Assembly: GCF_009763805.1 (NCBI RefSeq)
Contig: NZ_CP046804.1
Coordinates: 310,001-374,000, forward strand
Direction of reading: 5' to 3'
DNA: 64,000 bases
Source: Vibrio cidicii
GTDB taxonomy: Bacteria > Pseudomonadota > Gammaproteobacteria > Enterobacterales > Vibrionaceae
Position numbers and translations under genes: made by a program. Positions 18,807 to 30,800 of this stretch are shown piece by piece. The notes beneath the pieces are model-generated. The model was not told the DNA's origin, did not search any database, and saw only the letters and a list, made by a program, of their open reading frames with translations. Position 1 is the stretch's first letter, and every line of letters starts with the position of its first letter.

Positions 18807-21629
18807 ATGCACAACGGCGTGATGAAGGCGTGGCTCGAGTCTTCACACTTGGCTGGCGCCAATGCAATGTATGTAGAGGACCTCTACGAACTGTATCTAA
18901 GTGATCCCGATCTGGTAAGTGAGGAGTGGAAACGTGTTTTTGATGAGTTGCCCAAGCACTCTGAAGTGGCTGAACAGCCGCACTCACGTGTCCGTGACTA
19001 CTTCCGACGACTCGCTCAAGAAACAAAGCATTACAGTGTCCAGGTCAGTGATCCAGATGTCGATGCTAAGCAAGTAAAAGTACTACAGCTGATAAATGCC
19101 TACCGCTTCCGCGGCCATGAAGCAGCTCAGTTAGACCCCCTAGGGTTATGGCAACGTCCTCAAGTGGCGGAGCTCGATCCTGCATTCCACAATCTCACCC
19201 CAGATGACTTCGAAGAGACATTCAACGTAGGTTCTTTTGCCATCGGCCAAGAGACCATGCAGTTGAAAGACATCTATAATGCCCTGAAAAAAACCTATTG
19301 TGGTTCGATTGGTGCAGAATACATGCACATGACCGACACAGAGCAAAAACGTTGGATTCAGCAACGTCTTGAGTCTGTTATCGGCCAGCCTTCCTTCGAA
19401 AAAGAAGAAAAAATCACATTCCTGGAAGAGCTGACCGCAGCAGAAGGTCTAGAGCGCTACCTTGGCGCAAAATTCCCCGGTGCAAAACGCTTCTCTTTGG
19501 AAGGCGGCGACGCCATGATCCCAATGATGAAAGAGTTGATTCGTCATGCGGGTAAAAGCGGTATGCGTGAAGTGGTTATTGGTATGGCTCACCGAGGCCG
19601 TCTCAATATGCTGGTTAACGTTTTGGGTAAGAAACCACAAGATCTGTTTGACGAGTTTGCCGGCAAACACGGCGAAAGCTGGGGAACGGGTGATGTGAAG
19701 TATCACCAAGGTTTCTCAGCGGATTTTGCCACGCCCGGCGGTGATGTGCACCTCGCCTTGGCGTTTAACCCGTCTCACTTGGAAATTGTAAACCCAGTGG
19801 TGATGGGCTCGGTACGTGCTCGTCAGGATCGCCTCGGCGATGAAGACGGCAGTAAAGTTCTTCCTATCACGATTCATGGCGACTCGGCGATTGCAGGACA
19901 GGGGGTGGTGGCAGAGACGTTCAACATGTCTCAAGCCCGTGGTTACTGTGTCGGTGGTACTGTTCGTGTGGTTGTCAACAACCAAGTCGGTTTCACAACG
20001 TCAAACCCACGTGATACGCGTTCTACCATGTACTGTACCGATATTGCCAAGATGGTACAGGCACCGATTTTCCACGTTAATGCTGACGATCCAGAAGCTG
20101 TCGCTTTTGTGACACGTATTGCTTTGGATTACCGCAACGAGTTTAAACGCGATGTCGTGATTGACCTTGTTTGTTATCGTCGCCATGGTCACAACGAAGC
20201 TGACGAGCCGAATGCCACTCAGCCTTTGATGTACCAAAAAATTAAGAAGCACCCAACACCGCGTAAACTGTATGCAGACGTACTGATTGATCGTAACGAG
20301 TGCGAGATTGAAACCGCAACCCAAATGGTCAACGAGTATCGTGATGCACTCGATCGCGGTGAAGTAGTGGTGAAAGAGTGGCGTCCGATGGCTCTGCATT
20401 CTGTAGACTGGTCTCCTTATCTGGGTCACGACTGGGAAACGCCTTGGGCAAACGTATTCGATAAAAAACGTTTAGTCGAGCTAGGACGACGCCTTTGCCA
20501 ATACCCAGAAAGTCACGTTTTGCACAGTCGAGTGAGCAAGCTCTACAGTGATCGCATGGCGATGATTGAAGGGGAGAAAGAGTTCGATTGGGGAATGGCA
20601 GAGACGCTTGCCTATGCGACTTTGCTCGACGACGGAAAACGTATTCGTATTTCTGGTCAAGATTCAGGCCGAGGAACCTTCTTCCATCGTCACTCTGTAC
20701 TACACAACCAAACCGACGCCAGTACTTACATCCCACTGGCAAACATTCACGACAAACAAGGCCCATTCGAGGTGCTTGACTCTGTGTTGTCGGAAGAAGC
20801 GGTGCTGGCATTTGAATACGGTTATGCAACGGCAGAACCGGGCGGCTTGACCATCTGGGAAGCGCAGTTCGGTGATTTCGCCAACGGCGCCCAAGTTGTG
20901 ATTGACCAGTTCATCTCTTCTGGTGAGCAGAAGTGGGCCCGTTTGTGTGGTTTGACTATGTTGCTACCACACGGTTATGAAGGCCAAGGCCCTGAACACT
21001 CTTCAGCCCGTTTGGAACGTTACCTACAGTTATGCGCCGAGCAGAACATGCAAGTGGTCGTACCATCAACGCCTGCACAGGTCTATCACATGATTCGCCG
21101 TCAGGTGGTTCGCCCTATGCGTCGTCCACTGATCGTGATGTCACCGAAGTCGCTGCTGCGTCATCCGTTGTGTACATCGACACTAGACGATCTCGCCAAT
21201 GGCAGCTTCTTGCCTGCGATTCCGGAAATTGACAGCCTTGATCCTACTAAGGTCAAACGAGTCGTTTTCTGTTCAGGTAAGGTCTATTTTGATCTTTTGG
21301 AACATCGTCGCAGTAGTGAGCAAGACGATGTGGCGATAGTCCGTATCGAGCAACTTTATCCGTTCCCGCAGGAACAGGTCAAAGAGGCGATTGCGCCATA
21401 CGTTAACGTTGAAGATTTCGTATGGTGTCAGGAAGAGCCTCAAAACCAAGGCGCTTGGTACTGCAGTCAACACAATTTCCGCGCGGCCATTCCAGCCGGT
21501 GCAGATCTAAAATACGCCGGCCGCCCGGCTTCTGCTTCACCAGCAGTAGGCTATATGTCGGTGCACTTGAAACAGCAGAAAGCGTTGATTGAAGACGCTC
21601 TGAACGTGAATGCAAAAACTTCGGATTAA
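18807..21629 (+). CDS. sucA: 2-oxoglutarate dehydrogenase E1 component
   Basis: Thiamine-diphosphate-dependent decarboxylase of the 2-oxoglutarate dehydrogenase complex, 940 residues (E. coli 933). It has the N-terminal E2-binding helix SSHLAGANAMYVEDLYELYL, the ThDP/active-site region AHRGRLNMLVNVLGK and IHGDSAIAGQGVVAETFN, and the C-terminal transketolase-like part ending VGYMSVHLKQQK. ATG 18807 has an AAGGG site 5 bp upstream. It heads sucAB and may also be read through from sdhB. Confidence 0.97.
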   Translation: MHNGVMKAWLESSHLAGANAMYVEDLYELYLSDPDLVSEEWKRVFDELPKHSEVAEQPHSRVRDYFRRLAQETKHYSVQVSDPDVDAKQVKVLQLINAYRFRGHEAAQLDPLGLWQRPQVAELDPAFHNLTPDDFEETFNVGSFAIGQETMQLKDIYNALKKTYCGSIGAEYMHMTDTEQKRWIQQRLESVIGQPSFEKEEKITFLEELTAAEGLERYLGAKFPGAKRFSLEGGDAMIPMMKELIRHAGKSGMREVVIGMAHRGRLNMLVNVLGKKPQDLFDEFAGKHGESWGTGDVKYHQGFSADFATPGGDVHLALAFNPSHLEIVNPVVMGSVRARQDRLGDEDGSKVLPITIHGDSAIAGQGVVAETFNMSQARGYCVGGTVRVVVNNQVGFTTSNPRDTRSTMYCTDIAKMVQAPIFHVNADDPEAVAFVTRIALDYRNEFKRDVVIDLVCYRRHGHNEADEPNATQPLMYQKIKKHPTPRKLYADVLIDRNECEIETATQMVNEYRDALDRGEVVVKEWRPMALHSVDWSPYLGHDWETPWANVFDKKRLVELGRRLCQYPESHVLHSRVSKLYSDRMAMIEGEKEFDWGMAETLAYATLLDDGKRIRISGQDSGRGTFFHRHSVLHNQTDASTYIPLANIHDKQGPFEVLDSVLSEEAVLAFEYGYATAEPGGLTIWEAQFGDFANGAQVVIDQFISSGEQKWARLCGLTMLLPHGYEGQGPEHSSARLERYLQLCAEQNMQVVVPSTPAQVYHMIRRQVVRPMRRPLIVMSPKSLLRHPLCTSTLDDLANGSFLPAIPEIDSLDPTKVKRVVFCSGKVYFDLLEHRRSSEQDDVAIVRIEQLYPFPQEQVKEAIAPYVNVEDFVWCQEEPQNQGAWYCSQHNFRAAIPAGADLKYAGRPASASPAVGYMSVHLKQQKALIEDALNVNAKTSD

Positions 21630-21657
21630 GAACTAGAAGTGAAAGGAAGAAACAGAC

Positions 21658-22866
21658 ATGACAATTGAAATTCTGGTTCCAGACTTACCTGAATCAGTCG
21701 CGGACGCAACCGTAGCGACTTGGCACAAAAAGCCGGGCGACAGAGTAGAACGTGATGAAGTTCTGGTCGATATTGAAACGGATAAAGTCGTTTTAGAAGT
21801 ACCTGCGCCAGAAGCGGGTATTTTGGAAGCTATCTTAGAAGATGAAGGCGCTACGGTGCTTTCAAAGCAGCTTCTTGCGCGCCTAAAACCCGGCGCAGTG
21901 GCAGGCGAGCCAACCAAAGACACGACGGAAGAATCGGTAGCGTCACCAGACAAGCGCCACAAAGCTTCGCTAACGGAAGAGAGCAATGACGCATTGAGTC
22001 CAGCGGTACGCCGTTTGTTAGCTGAACATAGCCTAGAAGCGCATCAAGTGAAAGGTACAGGTGTTGGTGGCCGTATTACGCGTGAAGATATCGAGGCGCA
22101 TTTGGTCAACGCAAAAGCAGCAGTCAAAGCTGAGGCTCCTGCTGCTGTTGCTGCGCCAGCTGCGGCTCGCAGTCAAAAACGCGTACCGATGACTCGTCTA
22201 CGCAAAACGGTGGCAAATCGTCTGCTTGAAGCGAAAAATAGTACAGCAATGCTGACGACGTTTAACGAAGTGAATATGAAGCCTATCATGGATCTTCGTA
22301 AACAGTACGGAGACCAGTTCGAAAAACGTCATGGTATCCGTCTCGGCTTTATGTCTTTCTATGTCAAAGCCGTTACGGAAGCGTTGAAACGTTATCCGGA
22401 AATCAACGCTTCGATCGATGGCGATGACATTGTGTATCACAACTACTTTGATATCAGCATGGCGGTATCAACACCACGTGGTTTGGTGACGCCAGTTCTA
22501 AAAGATTGTGACACGCTGGGCTTTGCTGATGTTGAAAAAGGCATCAAAGAGCTTGCTATCAAAGGTCGTGATGGCAAATTGACGGTAGATGAGTTGATTG
22601 GTGGTAACTTCACCATCACCAACGGTGGTGTATTTGGCTCACTGATGTCAACGCCAATCATCAACCCACCACAATCGGCTATTTTGGGTATGCACAAGAT
22701 CCAAGATCGTCCAATGGCGGTTGACGGTAAGGTTGAAATCTTGCCAATGATGTATTTAGCACTTTCTTACGATCACCGCTTGATTGATGGACGCGAGTCT
22801 GTTGGTTTCCTTGTGACAGTGAAAGAGCTGCTGGAAGATCCTGCACGTCTGCTGCTTGATGTGTAA
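21658..22866 (+). CDS. sucB: 2-oxoglutarate dehydrogenase E2, dihydrolipoyl succinyltransferase
   Basis: Transfers the succinyl group to CoA. The 402 residues contain a lipoyl domain (about 1-77, lipoyl-Lys43 in ETDKVVLEV), a peripheral-subunit-binding domain (about 112-148, [13 protein letters not shown]), an Ala/Pro linker and the catalytic domain ending with the active-site [17 protein letters not shown]. It lies 28 bp behind sucA with a GAAAGGAAG ribosome-binding site. Confidence 0.97.
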   Translation: MTIEILVPDLPESVADATVATWHKKPGDRVERDEVLVDIETDKVVLEVPAPEAGILEAILEDEGATVLSKQLLARLKPGAVAGEPTKDTTEESVASPDKRHKASLTEESNDALSPAVRRLLAEHSLEAHQVKGTGVGGRITREDIEAHLVNAKAAVKAEAPAAVAAPAAARSQKRVPMTRLRKTVANRLLEAKNSTAMLTTFNEVNMKPIMDLRKQYGDQFEKRHGIRLGFMSFYVKAVTEALKRYPEINASIDGDDIVYHNYFDISMAVSTPRGLVTPVLKDCDTLGFADVEKGIKELAIKGRDGKLTVDELIGGNFTITNGGVFGSLMSTPIINPPQSAILGMHKIQDRPMAVDGKVEILPMMYLALSYDHRLIDGRESVGFLVTVKELLEDPARLLLDV

Positions 22867-22872
22867 TTAAAA

Positions 22873-22908
22873 TTAGACGTTCGGCCATAGATGGCTGGAC
22901 GTCTAAAG
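22873..22908 (+). terminator. Hairpin between sucB and sucC
   Basis: Stems TTAGACGT / ACGTCTAA and inner GCCAT / ATGGC form one long interrupted hairpin right after the sucB stop, followed by AGTTTT. It and the 191-bp gap separate sucAB from sucCD. It is probably a partial terminator or processing site. Confidence 0.55.
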
Positions 22909-23057
22909 TTTTCAGGGCTAGACTCGCTCAACGTCTGGCCTTCATTTGAGTCACCTGTGGCTTATTTGAGAAGCACCCTACGTACGTATAGCGCAGCGGT
23001 TGCTGCACTTTATGGAAATAATAAATCCCATAAGGGATAAACATACGGAATAACACA

Positions 23058-24224
23058 ATGAATTTGCATGAATATCAAGCCAAACAGCTGTTTGCAGAAT
23101 TCGGTTTGCCTGTACCGGAAGGCTACGCTTGTGATACCCCACAAGAAGCGTTTGAGGCCGCAGGTCGTATTAGTACAGCCAAGAAAGTCGTAAAATGTCA
23201 GGTTCACGCTGGTGGCCGCGGTAAAGCGGGCGGTGTTGAACTGCACGATACTAAAGATGGTGTGAAAGAGTTTGCACAAAAGTGGCTAGGTAAAAACCTG
23301 GTGACTTATCAAACGGATGCAAATGGTCAGCCAGTCACCAAGATCCTTGTTGAAGAAGCGTCAAACATCGCTAACGAACTCTACTTGGGCGCGGTAGTTG
23401 ACCGTGCAACACGTCGTATCGTTTTCATGGCATCTACCGAAGGTGGTGTGGAAATCGAGAAAGTGGCGGAAGAAACGCCAGAGCTGATCCACAAAGCGGC
23501 TATCGATCCACTGGTAGGCCCTCAGGCATACCAAGGCCGTGAACTGGCTTTCAAACTGGGCCTTGCGGGCGATCAAATCAAACAGTTCGTGAAAATTTTC
23601 ATGGGCTTGGGCCAGATGTTCTCTCAGTACGACCTAGCACTCCTAGAAATCAACCCGCTAGTGATCACGGCTGAAGGCAATCTGCTGTGTCTGGATGGCA
23701 AGATCAATATCGACTCAAACGCGATGTACCGCCAGCCGAAACTGCGCGAAATGCACGATCCTTCACAAGAAGATGCTCGTGAGGCGCACGCGGCGCAGTG
23801 GGAACTAAACTATGTCGCACTCGATGGCAACGTCGGTTGTATGGTGAACGGTGCTGGCCTAGCAATGGGTACTATGGACATTGTTAACCTGCACGGCGGC
23901 AAACCTGCCAACTTCCTAGATGTCGGCGGCGGCGCAACCAAAGAGCGCGTTGCAGAAGCATTCAAGATCATCCTGTCTGATGACAATGTGAAAGCGGTAT
24001 TGGTTAACATCTTCGGTGGTATTGTCCGTTGTGACATGATCGCAGAAGGTATCATCGGCGCAGTCAAAGAAGTCGGTGTAACTGTACCGGTTGTTGTTCG
24101 TCTTGAAGGTACTAACGCTGAACTAGGTCGTAAAGTGCTTGCTGAGTCAGGTCTGGATATCATTGCAGCTGAGTCGCTAACTGACGCAGCTCAGAAAGTT
24201 GTTGCTGCTGCGGAGGGCAAATAA
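23058..24224 (+). CDS. sucC: Succinyl-CoA synthetase beta subunit
   Basis: ADP-forming beta subunit, 388 residues. It has an N-terminal ATP-grasp domain ([43 protein letters not shown] metal site) and a C-terminal CoA-ligase domain with [10 protein letters not shown]. Its stop overlaps the sucD start by one base (TAATG), indicating translational coupling and equal production of the two subunits. Confidence 0.97.
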   Translation: MNLHEYQAKQLFAEFGLPVPEGYACDTPQEAFEAAGRISTAKKVVKCQVHAGGRGKAGGVELHDTKDGVKEFAQKWLGKNLVTYQTDANGQPVTKILVEEASNIANELYLGAVVDRATRRIVFMASTEGGVEIEKVAEETPELIHKAAIDPLVGPQAYQGRELAFKLGLAGDQIKQFVKIFMGLGQMFSQYDLALLEINPLVITAEGNLLCLDGKINIDSNAMYRQPKLREMHDPSQEDAREAHAAQWELNYVALDGNVGCMVNGAGLAMGTMDIVNLHGGKPANFLDVGGGATKERVAEAFKIILSDDNVKAVLVNIFGGIVRCDMIAEGIIGAVKEVGVTVPVVVRLEGTNAELGRKVLAESGLDIIAAESLTDAAQKVVAAAEGK

Positions 24225-25096
24225 TGTCTGTACTAATTAACAAAGACACCAAAGTAATCTGTCAAGGTTTCACTGGTGGTCAAGGCACATTCCACTCTGA
24301 GCAAGCGATCGCTTACGGCACGCAAATGGTTGGTGGCGTTTCTCCTGGTAAAGGGGGGCAAACTCACCTAGGTCTGCCAGTATTCAATACCGTGCGTGAA
24401 GCGGTAGAAGCGACTGGTGCGACAGCAACGGTTATCTACGTTCCTGCACCATTTTGTAAAGACGCGATTCTCGAAGCGATTGACGCAGGCATTCAACTGA
24501 TCGTGACCATCACTGAAGGCATCCCGACGACCGACATGATCGACGTGAAAGTGAAGCTGGAAGAGACTGGCGTGCGCATGATTGGTCCTAACTGTCCGGG
24601 TGTTATTACGCCTGATGAATGCAAGATCGGTATCATGCCTGGTCACATTCACAAGAAAGGTAAAGTGGGCATCGTTTCTCGCTCTGGTACTTTGACGTAT
24701 GAAGCAGTAAAACAAACTACAGACGAAGGCTTCGGCCAGTCTACCTGTGTTGGTATCGGTGGTGACCCAATCCCGGGTTCAAACTTCATCGATATCCTAA
24801 AACTGTTCCAAGAAGACCCAGAAACTGAAGCGATCGTCATGATTGGCGAGATTGGTGGTACAGCAGAAGAAGATGCCGCTGCATTTATCAAAGAAAATGT
24901 GACTAAGCCAGTGGTGTCTTACATCGCAGGTGTGACCGCGCCTCCGGGCAAACGTATGGGCCACGCTGGCGCAATCATTTCTGGTGGTAAAGGGACAGCA
25001 GACGAGAAATTTGCTGCACTGGAATCTGCTGGGGTGAAAACAGTTAAAAGCCTTGCTGACATTGGCAAAGCGTTGCGTGAAGTAACGGGTTGGTAA
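24224..25096 (+). CDS. sucD: Succinyl-CoA synthetase alpha subunit
   Basis: Carries the CoA-binding Rossmann domain ([17 protein letters not shown]) and the phosphohistidine His247 in [14 protein letters not shown]. At 290 residues it has the normal length. It overlaps sucC by one base and ends at a strong terminator, closing the TCA block. Confidence 0.97.
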   Translation: MSVLINKDTKVICQGFTGGQGTFHSEQAIAYGTQMVGGVSPGKGGQTHLGLPVFNTVREAVEATGATATVIYVPAPFCKDAILEAIDAGIQLIVTITEGIPTTDMIDVKVKLEETGVRMIGPNCPGVITPDECKIGIMPGHIHKKGKVGIVSRSGTLTYEAVKQTTDEGFGQSTCVGIGGDPIPGSNFIDILKLFQEDPETEAIVMIGEIGGTAEEDAAAFIKENVTKPVVSYIAGVTAPPGKRMGHAGAIISGGKGTADEKFAALESAGVKTVKSLADIGKALREVTGW

Positions 25097-25113
25097 TCTG
25101 ACCAAACAAATAG

Positions 25114-25146
25114 TAAAGCCAGGTTCATACCTGGCTTTATTTTTAC
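25114..25146 (+). terminator. Terminator after sucD
   Basis: Stem TAAAGCCAGGT / ACCTGGCTTTA with a TCAT loop and T run, between sucD and convergent znuB. Confidence 0.9.
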
Positions 25147-25170
25147 TTGATAAATACGGTGGGCTCACAT

Positions 25171-25956
25171 TTAACTGTTGCGTGGTACGAGCTGTGAAAG
25201 CACAAACAAACTTGTCGCGCTGATGACGACAGAAGGGCCCGCAGGTGTATCGAAATGCCATGAAAGTGACAAGCCAGACAAAACTGAGACAACACCCAAA
25301 AATGCGGCTGTAAATGCCATTTGTTCAGGAGAAGAGGCAAAACGTCTGGCGGTAGCTGCAGGAATAATCAGCAGAGAGGTCATAATAAGAGCGCCGACAA
25401 ACTTCATCCCGACAGCAATGACAATGCCGACCATGAGCATGAGTACCAGACGAATCCAATCGGTGTTGACTCCTTCCACTGCGGCCAACTCTTCGTTTAC
25501 CGTCGTTGATAGTAGCGGGCGCCAGAAGATAAACAAGGCTGCGGCAATCGCTAGCACACCTGCGTAAATGAATAGCAGATCTTGTGTGGAGACCGCCAAA
25601 AGATCGCCAAACAGATAACTCATCAAGTCCACACGTACATTGTCTAAAAAGCTTACCGCGACTAAACCGATGGAAAGTGCGCTGTGGGCGAGAATGCCAA
25701 GCAAGGTATCTGACGCAATCAACTGCTGTTTTTGCAAAGTGACCAAAATGACCGCTAAAGTCAGACAGCAGACAACCAATGCTAAGTAGAGATTGATGTC
25801 GAGCAGAAAACCGAGCGCTAATCCCATCAGGGATGCATGGGCGAGCGTGTCACCAAAATAGGCCATTTTCCGCCAAACAACGAATGAGCCAAGAGGGCCG
25901 GCGATAAGCGCGATACCGATACCGGCTAGAATCGAAGGCAACAAAAATTCAATCAT
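25171..25956 (-). CDS. znuB: Zinc ABC transporter permease
   Basis: Inner-membrane channel of the ZnuABC high-affinity Zn(II) importer (ABC-3 family), 261 residues with about seven helices. Family motifs are [21 protein letters not shown] and [23 protein letters not shown]. Its start overlaps the end of znuC by 8 bp, so the two are translated together. Confidence 0.95.
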   Translation of the reverse strand: MIEFLLPSILAGIGIALIAGPLGSFVVWRKMAYFGDTLAHASLMGLALGFLLDINLYLALVVCCLTLAVILVTLQKQQLIASDTLLGILAHSALSIGLVAVSFLDNVRVDLMSYLFGDLLAVSTQDLLFIYAGVLAIAAALFIFWRPLLSTTVNEELAAVEGVNTDWIRLVLMLMVGIVIAVGMKFVGALIMTSLLIIPAATARRFASSPEQMAFTAAFLGVVSVLSGLSLSWHFDTPAGPSVVISATSLFVLSQLVPRNS

Positions 25957-26734
25957 GATGATGTCCGTGATGGTGATGACCGCAGCTTGTCGCCTCGCCA
26001 GAAACGGGTTGACCCGCTAAATCATGGTGATGATGGTTATGTTGATGGTGATAAAACGCCAGCGATTGCTGAGTGGCTTTGCCAAACAACGCAATGTAAG
26101 AGGGGTGCTGGGTAATATCTGCGGGCGAACCTGAGCAGCAAATGTGATGCTGTAGGCATATTACATCGTCAGTTTTCGCCATGACAAGATGAAGGTCATG
26201 AGACACCATGAAGACCGCGCAGTGGAAGCGATGGCGGATGCTTTCGATGAGTTCATACAGGTCAATTTGCCCTTGAATGTCGACGCCTTGAGCTGGTTCA
26301 TCCAGCACCAACAGATCTGGCCGTTGTAGTAGGGCCCGCGCGAGTAAAATGCGCTGTGTTTCGCCCCCAGAGAGTTTGTGCATATTGCTCTCTAGCAAAT
26401 GTTCCGCGCCAACCAGTTTCACCGCTTCAAGAGTTTCCTGCGAGCTGTATTTGCCCGAGAGATTGAGAAAACGCTTCACCTTTAGCGGGAGAGCATCATT
26501 GAGTTTGAGCTTCTGTGGCACGTAACCGACCTTGAGCTTGTCCTGGCGAGTAACGCTACCATCACTGGGTTTGACCAAACCAAGGATAACTTTGACCAGT
26601 GTGGATTTACCCGCACCGTTTGGTCCGATAAGTGTGGTGATTTTGCCTTTATGCAATTCGAGGCTGATGTTATCGAGAACTGCTTTGTCGTCAAAAGTGA
26701 CGCACAGGTTCTTGAGACTGACTAACGCCGACAT
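25949..26734 (-). CDS. znuC: Zinc ABC transporter ATPase
   Basis: ATPase of the Zn importer, 261 residues. It shows Walker [10 protein letters not shown] (37-45), signature LSGGETQR, Walker B DLLVLDEP and switch His in MVSHDLH. The last 40 residues form a His-rich tail ([10 protein letters not shown] ... [11 protein letters not shown]), a likely zinc-sensing or buffering extension longer than in E. coli ZnuC. It is divergent from znuA across a Zur-like box. Confidence 0.95.
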   Translation of the reverse strand: MSALVSLKNLCVTFDDKAVLDNISLELHKGKITTLIGPNGAGKSTLVKVILGLVKPSDGSVTRQDKLKVGYVPQKLKLNDALPLKVKRFLNLSGKYSSQETLEAVKLVGAEHLLESNMHKLSGGETQRILLARALLQRPDLLVLDEPAQGVDIQGQIDLYELIESIRHRFHCAVFMVSHDLHLVMAKTDDVICLQHHICCSGSPADITQHPSYIALFGKATQQSLAFYHHQHNHHHHDLAGQPVSGEATSCGHHHHGHHHD

Positions 26735-26757
26735 GAATGGAACTTATTTGCAATTGA

Positions 26758-26780
26758 TGAGTGTTATAAAGTAACATTTT
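26758..26780. promoter_or_regulatory. Zur-like box between znuC and znuA
   Basis: The core TGTTATA-A-AGTAACATTT closely fits the enterobacterial/vibrio Zur palindrome (TGTTATA-N-TATAACA). It lies in the 77-bp gap between the divergent znuCB and znuA genes, where one site would repress both when zinc is sufficient. Confidence 0.7.
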
Positions 26781-26811
26781 ACTTCACTTAATGCTACTGC
26801 CTTACTGGGGA

Positions 26812-27690
26812 ATGATGATGCGCGCGTTTTTAACTGGATTATTACTTTTATTGCCAACCACGGCTGGGGCTGTGGAGGTTCTTACCAGTATCAAACCCAT
26901 CCAAATGATTGTCCATGAACTGATGCTTGATGTCGATAAGCCGGATGTACTACTCGCTAGTAATGCTTCTCCACATGATTATGCGTTGCGCCCTTCTGAT
27001 ATGAAGAAAATCCGCCATGCTGATTTGGTGATTTGGTTTGGCCCAGGTTTAGAGCCTTTTATGGAAAAGTTGCTAGAAAGCCATCCGCAGGTGGTCACTA
27101 TCGGTGCGATTAAGGATATCCCGCTACGTGAATATCAAGATAATCACGGCCATGAAGGGCACAATCACGGTAGCTATGATCCTCACTTTTGGTTAGGTGT
27201 CGATGTGGTTGAAGTCGCCGCCAAAACAATCAGTGAAAAGTTAATAGAATTGGACTCGGCCCACCAAGATATTTACCAGCGCAATCTCACTCGCTTTCTT
27301 ACGCAGTTGTCCAGTACCGATGTACAACTTAAAGAGCAGTTGAACGACGTTTCGAAGCTTGGTTACTTTGTCTTTCACGACGCGTATGGGTATTTTGAGT
27401 CTCGTTACCAGTTGAACAACCTTGGCCATTTCACCGTAAGCCCAGAGCGGAAGCCGGGCGCGAAAACCTTGATCCAGATCCGCAACCGACTAGCAAAAGG
27501 AGATGTCCAGTGCGTGTTTGCTGAACCGCAATTTACGCCAGCAGTGGTGGATACGGTGATTGGTAACAGTCCCGTCAATCGAGGCGTGCTAGACCCGATT
27601 GGCAGCAAGTATACCGTTGAAAACGGCAGCTACTTCCGATTCCTCAATGGTTTAGCTGGCGACTATCTACAATGCCTGAAGCAGCCGTAA
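26812..27690 (+). CDS. znuA: Zinc ABC transporter periplasmic binding protein
   Basis: Captures Zn(II) in the periplasm for ZnuBC. It has an N-terminal signal peptide (MRAFLTGLLLLLPTTAGA) and the cluster A-I fold with metal ligands in NASPHDYALRPSD, the His-rich loop NHGHEGHNHGSYDPHFWLG and FHDAYGYFE. The C-terminal Cys pair is typical of ZnuA (CVFAEPQF and YLQCLK). Three tandem ATGs (26812, 26815, 26818) follow a TGGGGA site; 26818 has the best spacing. An upstream in-frame ATG at 26791 seems less likely. Confidence 0.93.
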   Translation: MMMRAFLTGLLLLLPTTAGAVEVLTSIKPIQMIVHELMLDVDKPDVLLASNASPHDYALRPSDMKKIRHADLVIWFGPGLEPFMEKLLESHPQVVTIGAIKDIPLREYQDNHGHEGHNHGSYDPHFWLGVDVVEVAAKTISEKLIELDSAHQDIYQRNLTRFLTQLSSTDVQLKEQLNDVSKLGYFVFHDAYGYFESRYQLNNLGHFTVSPERKPGAKTLIQIRNRLAKGDVQCVFAEPQFTPAVVDTVIGNSPVNRGVLDPIGSKYTVENGSYFRFLNGLAGDYLQCLKQP

Positions 27691-27861
27691 CGATTTAACG
27701 GAAACCGTTTACGTGATCTAACAAGGAAAATAACGCAAGTTGATGCTATCAGCCTTTAATCAGCTCGGAATTGATATATCATACTAGATAATTATCAGCT
27801 CAAAAAAACATCACTACTGATAAATGTCCGGTGATCACCCGACTATAAAAGGAATTTTCTC

Positions 27862-30800
27862 TTGCTCCGTATACTGGCCCTTCTACTGTTTGGGCTTGTG
27901 CTGCCATTGGTAGCACAAGCTGAAAATGGCCAATCTGTTATTTTTTACCCGCTGCCCGGACAGGAGCAGGGAACTTTTGTTGCTGCAAAAAACCTTTTTA
28001 TCGGCAAAGATGGCGGACTGTGGATCCATGATGTGCATGGCCGAGTGCAGTTTCTACGATGGTAATACGGTGCTTCCTAAAAAAGGGAGCCTTTTAGAGT
28101 TCAACGCTGAACAAGTTGCCTTTCTACAAGGAAGTTTCTGGACGTTTGTCGACAATGAAGTCTTTCAAACCTATCCAAATCGCAAACGCTCCTTGATATT
28201 TAGCCTCAGCCCTGGAGCGCAAATTCGCAAAATTGGCAGTTCTGAACAGTATATCTGGGTCAGTGACGGAATTAACTTTTACACCTATAACGTCGAAAAT
28301 GGTCAGCTTGAGACTTATTCACTCTTATCGCTCTATCAAAACAACCACAGTAGTTACGTGTATATCAATGACGCGCAGCGTGTATTGAGTAAATGGGTGC
28401 TTGGAACAACGGCAGGGGCGTATCTTTCACAAGAGAAACAGTTTACCCATATCAAAGCATCGGGTAAGCATGCGGTCTCGAAGCTTTATTTTTCTAACAC
28501 CCGACGCGAGTTATTAGTGGGTACCATGCGTGGAGCTGTGTTGGTAAATATTTTTCAGCCGTTGCAACAAAACGTGATGATTGGCGATTCTCATGTACTG
28601 TCCATTAGTGAAACGAGCCAAGAATATTGGGTAGGAACAGAGCATGGATTGTTTAGTTATTCATTTCTGAATGGGCAAGTCACGCCAGTCCAATCTTCTG
28701 AACACCAAGGAATTGATCTAGAAAAAAGGAAGATCTACGCATTGGTGAATGATGGTAGTGGAGGTATTTGGGTAGCAACCAACGCAGGTTTGCTTTATCA
28801 CTCTCTATTTAGTCGCAAGTTTGAGCGGTTTAGTCCTTTTTCGCCAGGAAACAGAACCCAGATGACAGGGCTTATACATAAAGCTTTGTATGATTCTTTA
28901 GGGAAACTTTGGCTGAAAGATACGCAAACCCTTTATCGTATGGACACAGGGTATGTGCTCACACCTATCCATCTAACCGAAAAAGTAAACGACTTCGCGA
29001 TTGCCCATCATCAAGCTTGGATTGCAACGGAGAATGGGATTGTTATCTACGATACCGAAAAACAACGTTTTGTGCACAATGAGACAGTTGCTCAACTGGC
29101 GGGTAAGCCTATTGATAATATTGCCATCGATAAGCAAGGTACCGTCTGGTTTAATAGCGGCTATCGTTTGTTTTCTTTAGACACTATGACACAACAGCTC
29201 AAAGACTATGGCGAAAAATGGATAGTGCCTACTTACTTACCTGCACAGATCCTAGGTCTTGAGGTTGATACAGGAGAGCGTCTGGTTGTTCGCACCGATC
29301 ACGGTGCCTACACCTTGACAGAAAATAAAATCCGCTTTGATCGTAGCAGCTCTGTACTGGGCGAAAGCATCGACATCGTCCGTGCTATGGATGAGACATT
29401 GTGGCTCGCGGGCTCATATGGACTCTATCGTAAAAGCAAGAGTGAGAATTCCTTTATCGAGCTACCTTTACCACAGGAAAACGTCAGGCCAGCCTGTTTG
29501 ATCCCAGATAGAGAGGGGGTTTGGATGTCGAGCTCGGTCGGGTTGAGTTTTTACAATTTTGCCGGAGAGCTAGTAAAGCATTTTGGTGAGCCGAACGGGA
29601 TCCTTAGCAACGAGTTTTTACAAGGTGTGTGCGCCTCGAGCTCGCTGAATGAGGGCGCTTTTGGGCAGTTGTTGTTTGGTTCAAAAGAGGGGCTTCTGTT
29701 TGTTAATCGTCAAGAGCTATTGATTTCAAAATTACCTCCAGTACAGGCGGTGATTAGCCAAATGCGCGTTGATAACCAAGTGCTGGTTACCGGTTATCAT
29801 CAATCTGTCCCAGAGCTTATTCCCTATGGCGCTTCTGTCAGCTTTATGCTCGGAGTGATGCCTATCGCCTACAACCAACCACTCTACTACCGCTTAAATC
29901 AAGATAAGTGGCATGCCACGGAAGCAGGCCAAATTGCTTTTGAACACCTCTCACCGGGTGCTTATCAGCTAGAAGTGAAAGCGGCACAAGGGGAGATGCT
30001 ATCGGTATCGATTCATTTTGTCGTGGAAGAACCTTGGTATCTGACGAAAATTGCTTGGCTGTTGTTTGCGTTCTTTTCGATTGCATTTGTGGCTTTGCTG
30101 TTTGTTTGGCGTTCGCGCTATGTAATGGCACATAACCGTGAGTTAATGGCTCAAGTTGCTTTGAAAACCAATCAGTTGCGGCATCAGAGTCGCGTGCTGC
30201 TCAACAGCAACCAACAGTTGCGTAAGCAGATACAAGTTCGCAATCTTTTAGTCGATCACGTAGCTAAATCGGTGAAATCTAGCTTAGATGCCATTGTTCC
30301 TCAGTCTGATTCCTTGCTGGAAGGAGATAGCCGTGATCATCTTAATAAAATTCACATGCAGTTGGATGAATTGCTTAGTTCCCCTAACGGATCCGAGGAA
30401 AACGCGCTTCAGCAGTACAATCTAAGCCAAGTTATACACTCTGTGGTTGCCGTATGGTTTGACGATCTAACTAAAGCGGCTATCACTGTGGATATGAGTC
30501 AAGTGCAAGCCAATGTGAGAATTACGGTTGATTGTTTCAATTTGGATGTGATCTTAAATAGCATCCTCGCCAGCGTCGTGCGGCGAACTTACCGTGGACA
30601 AACATTGGAAATTCACCTGCGAGAATCAGAGCAGTATGCGGAGTTGTCATTTATTGACTATGGGAATGCGCTGCCTTTGAGTCTATCTGGTGATGCTCTG
30701 AACAGGAGCGTGGGGAGTAAAACTCAGATTGACCTAAGTATTGAAAACGTACCCGCGTTGGTTGCCGCCAGCGGTGGTCAATTTAGTGCCTTTATTGGTG

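Noticed and set aside
20329..20829. Long minus-strand open frame inside sucA
   Set aside because: It is antisense to the conserved E1 component; composition and lack of a start signal mark it as a shadow.
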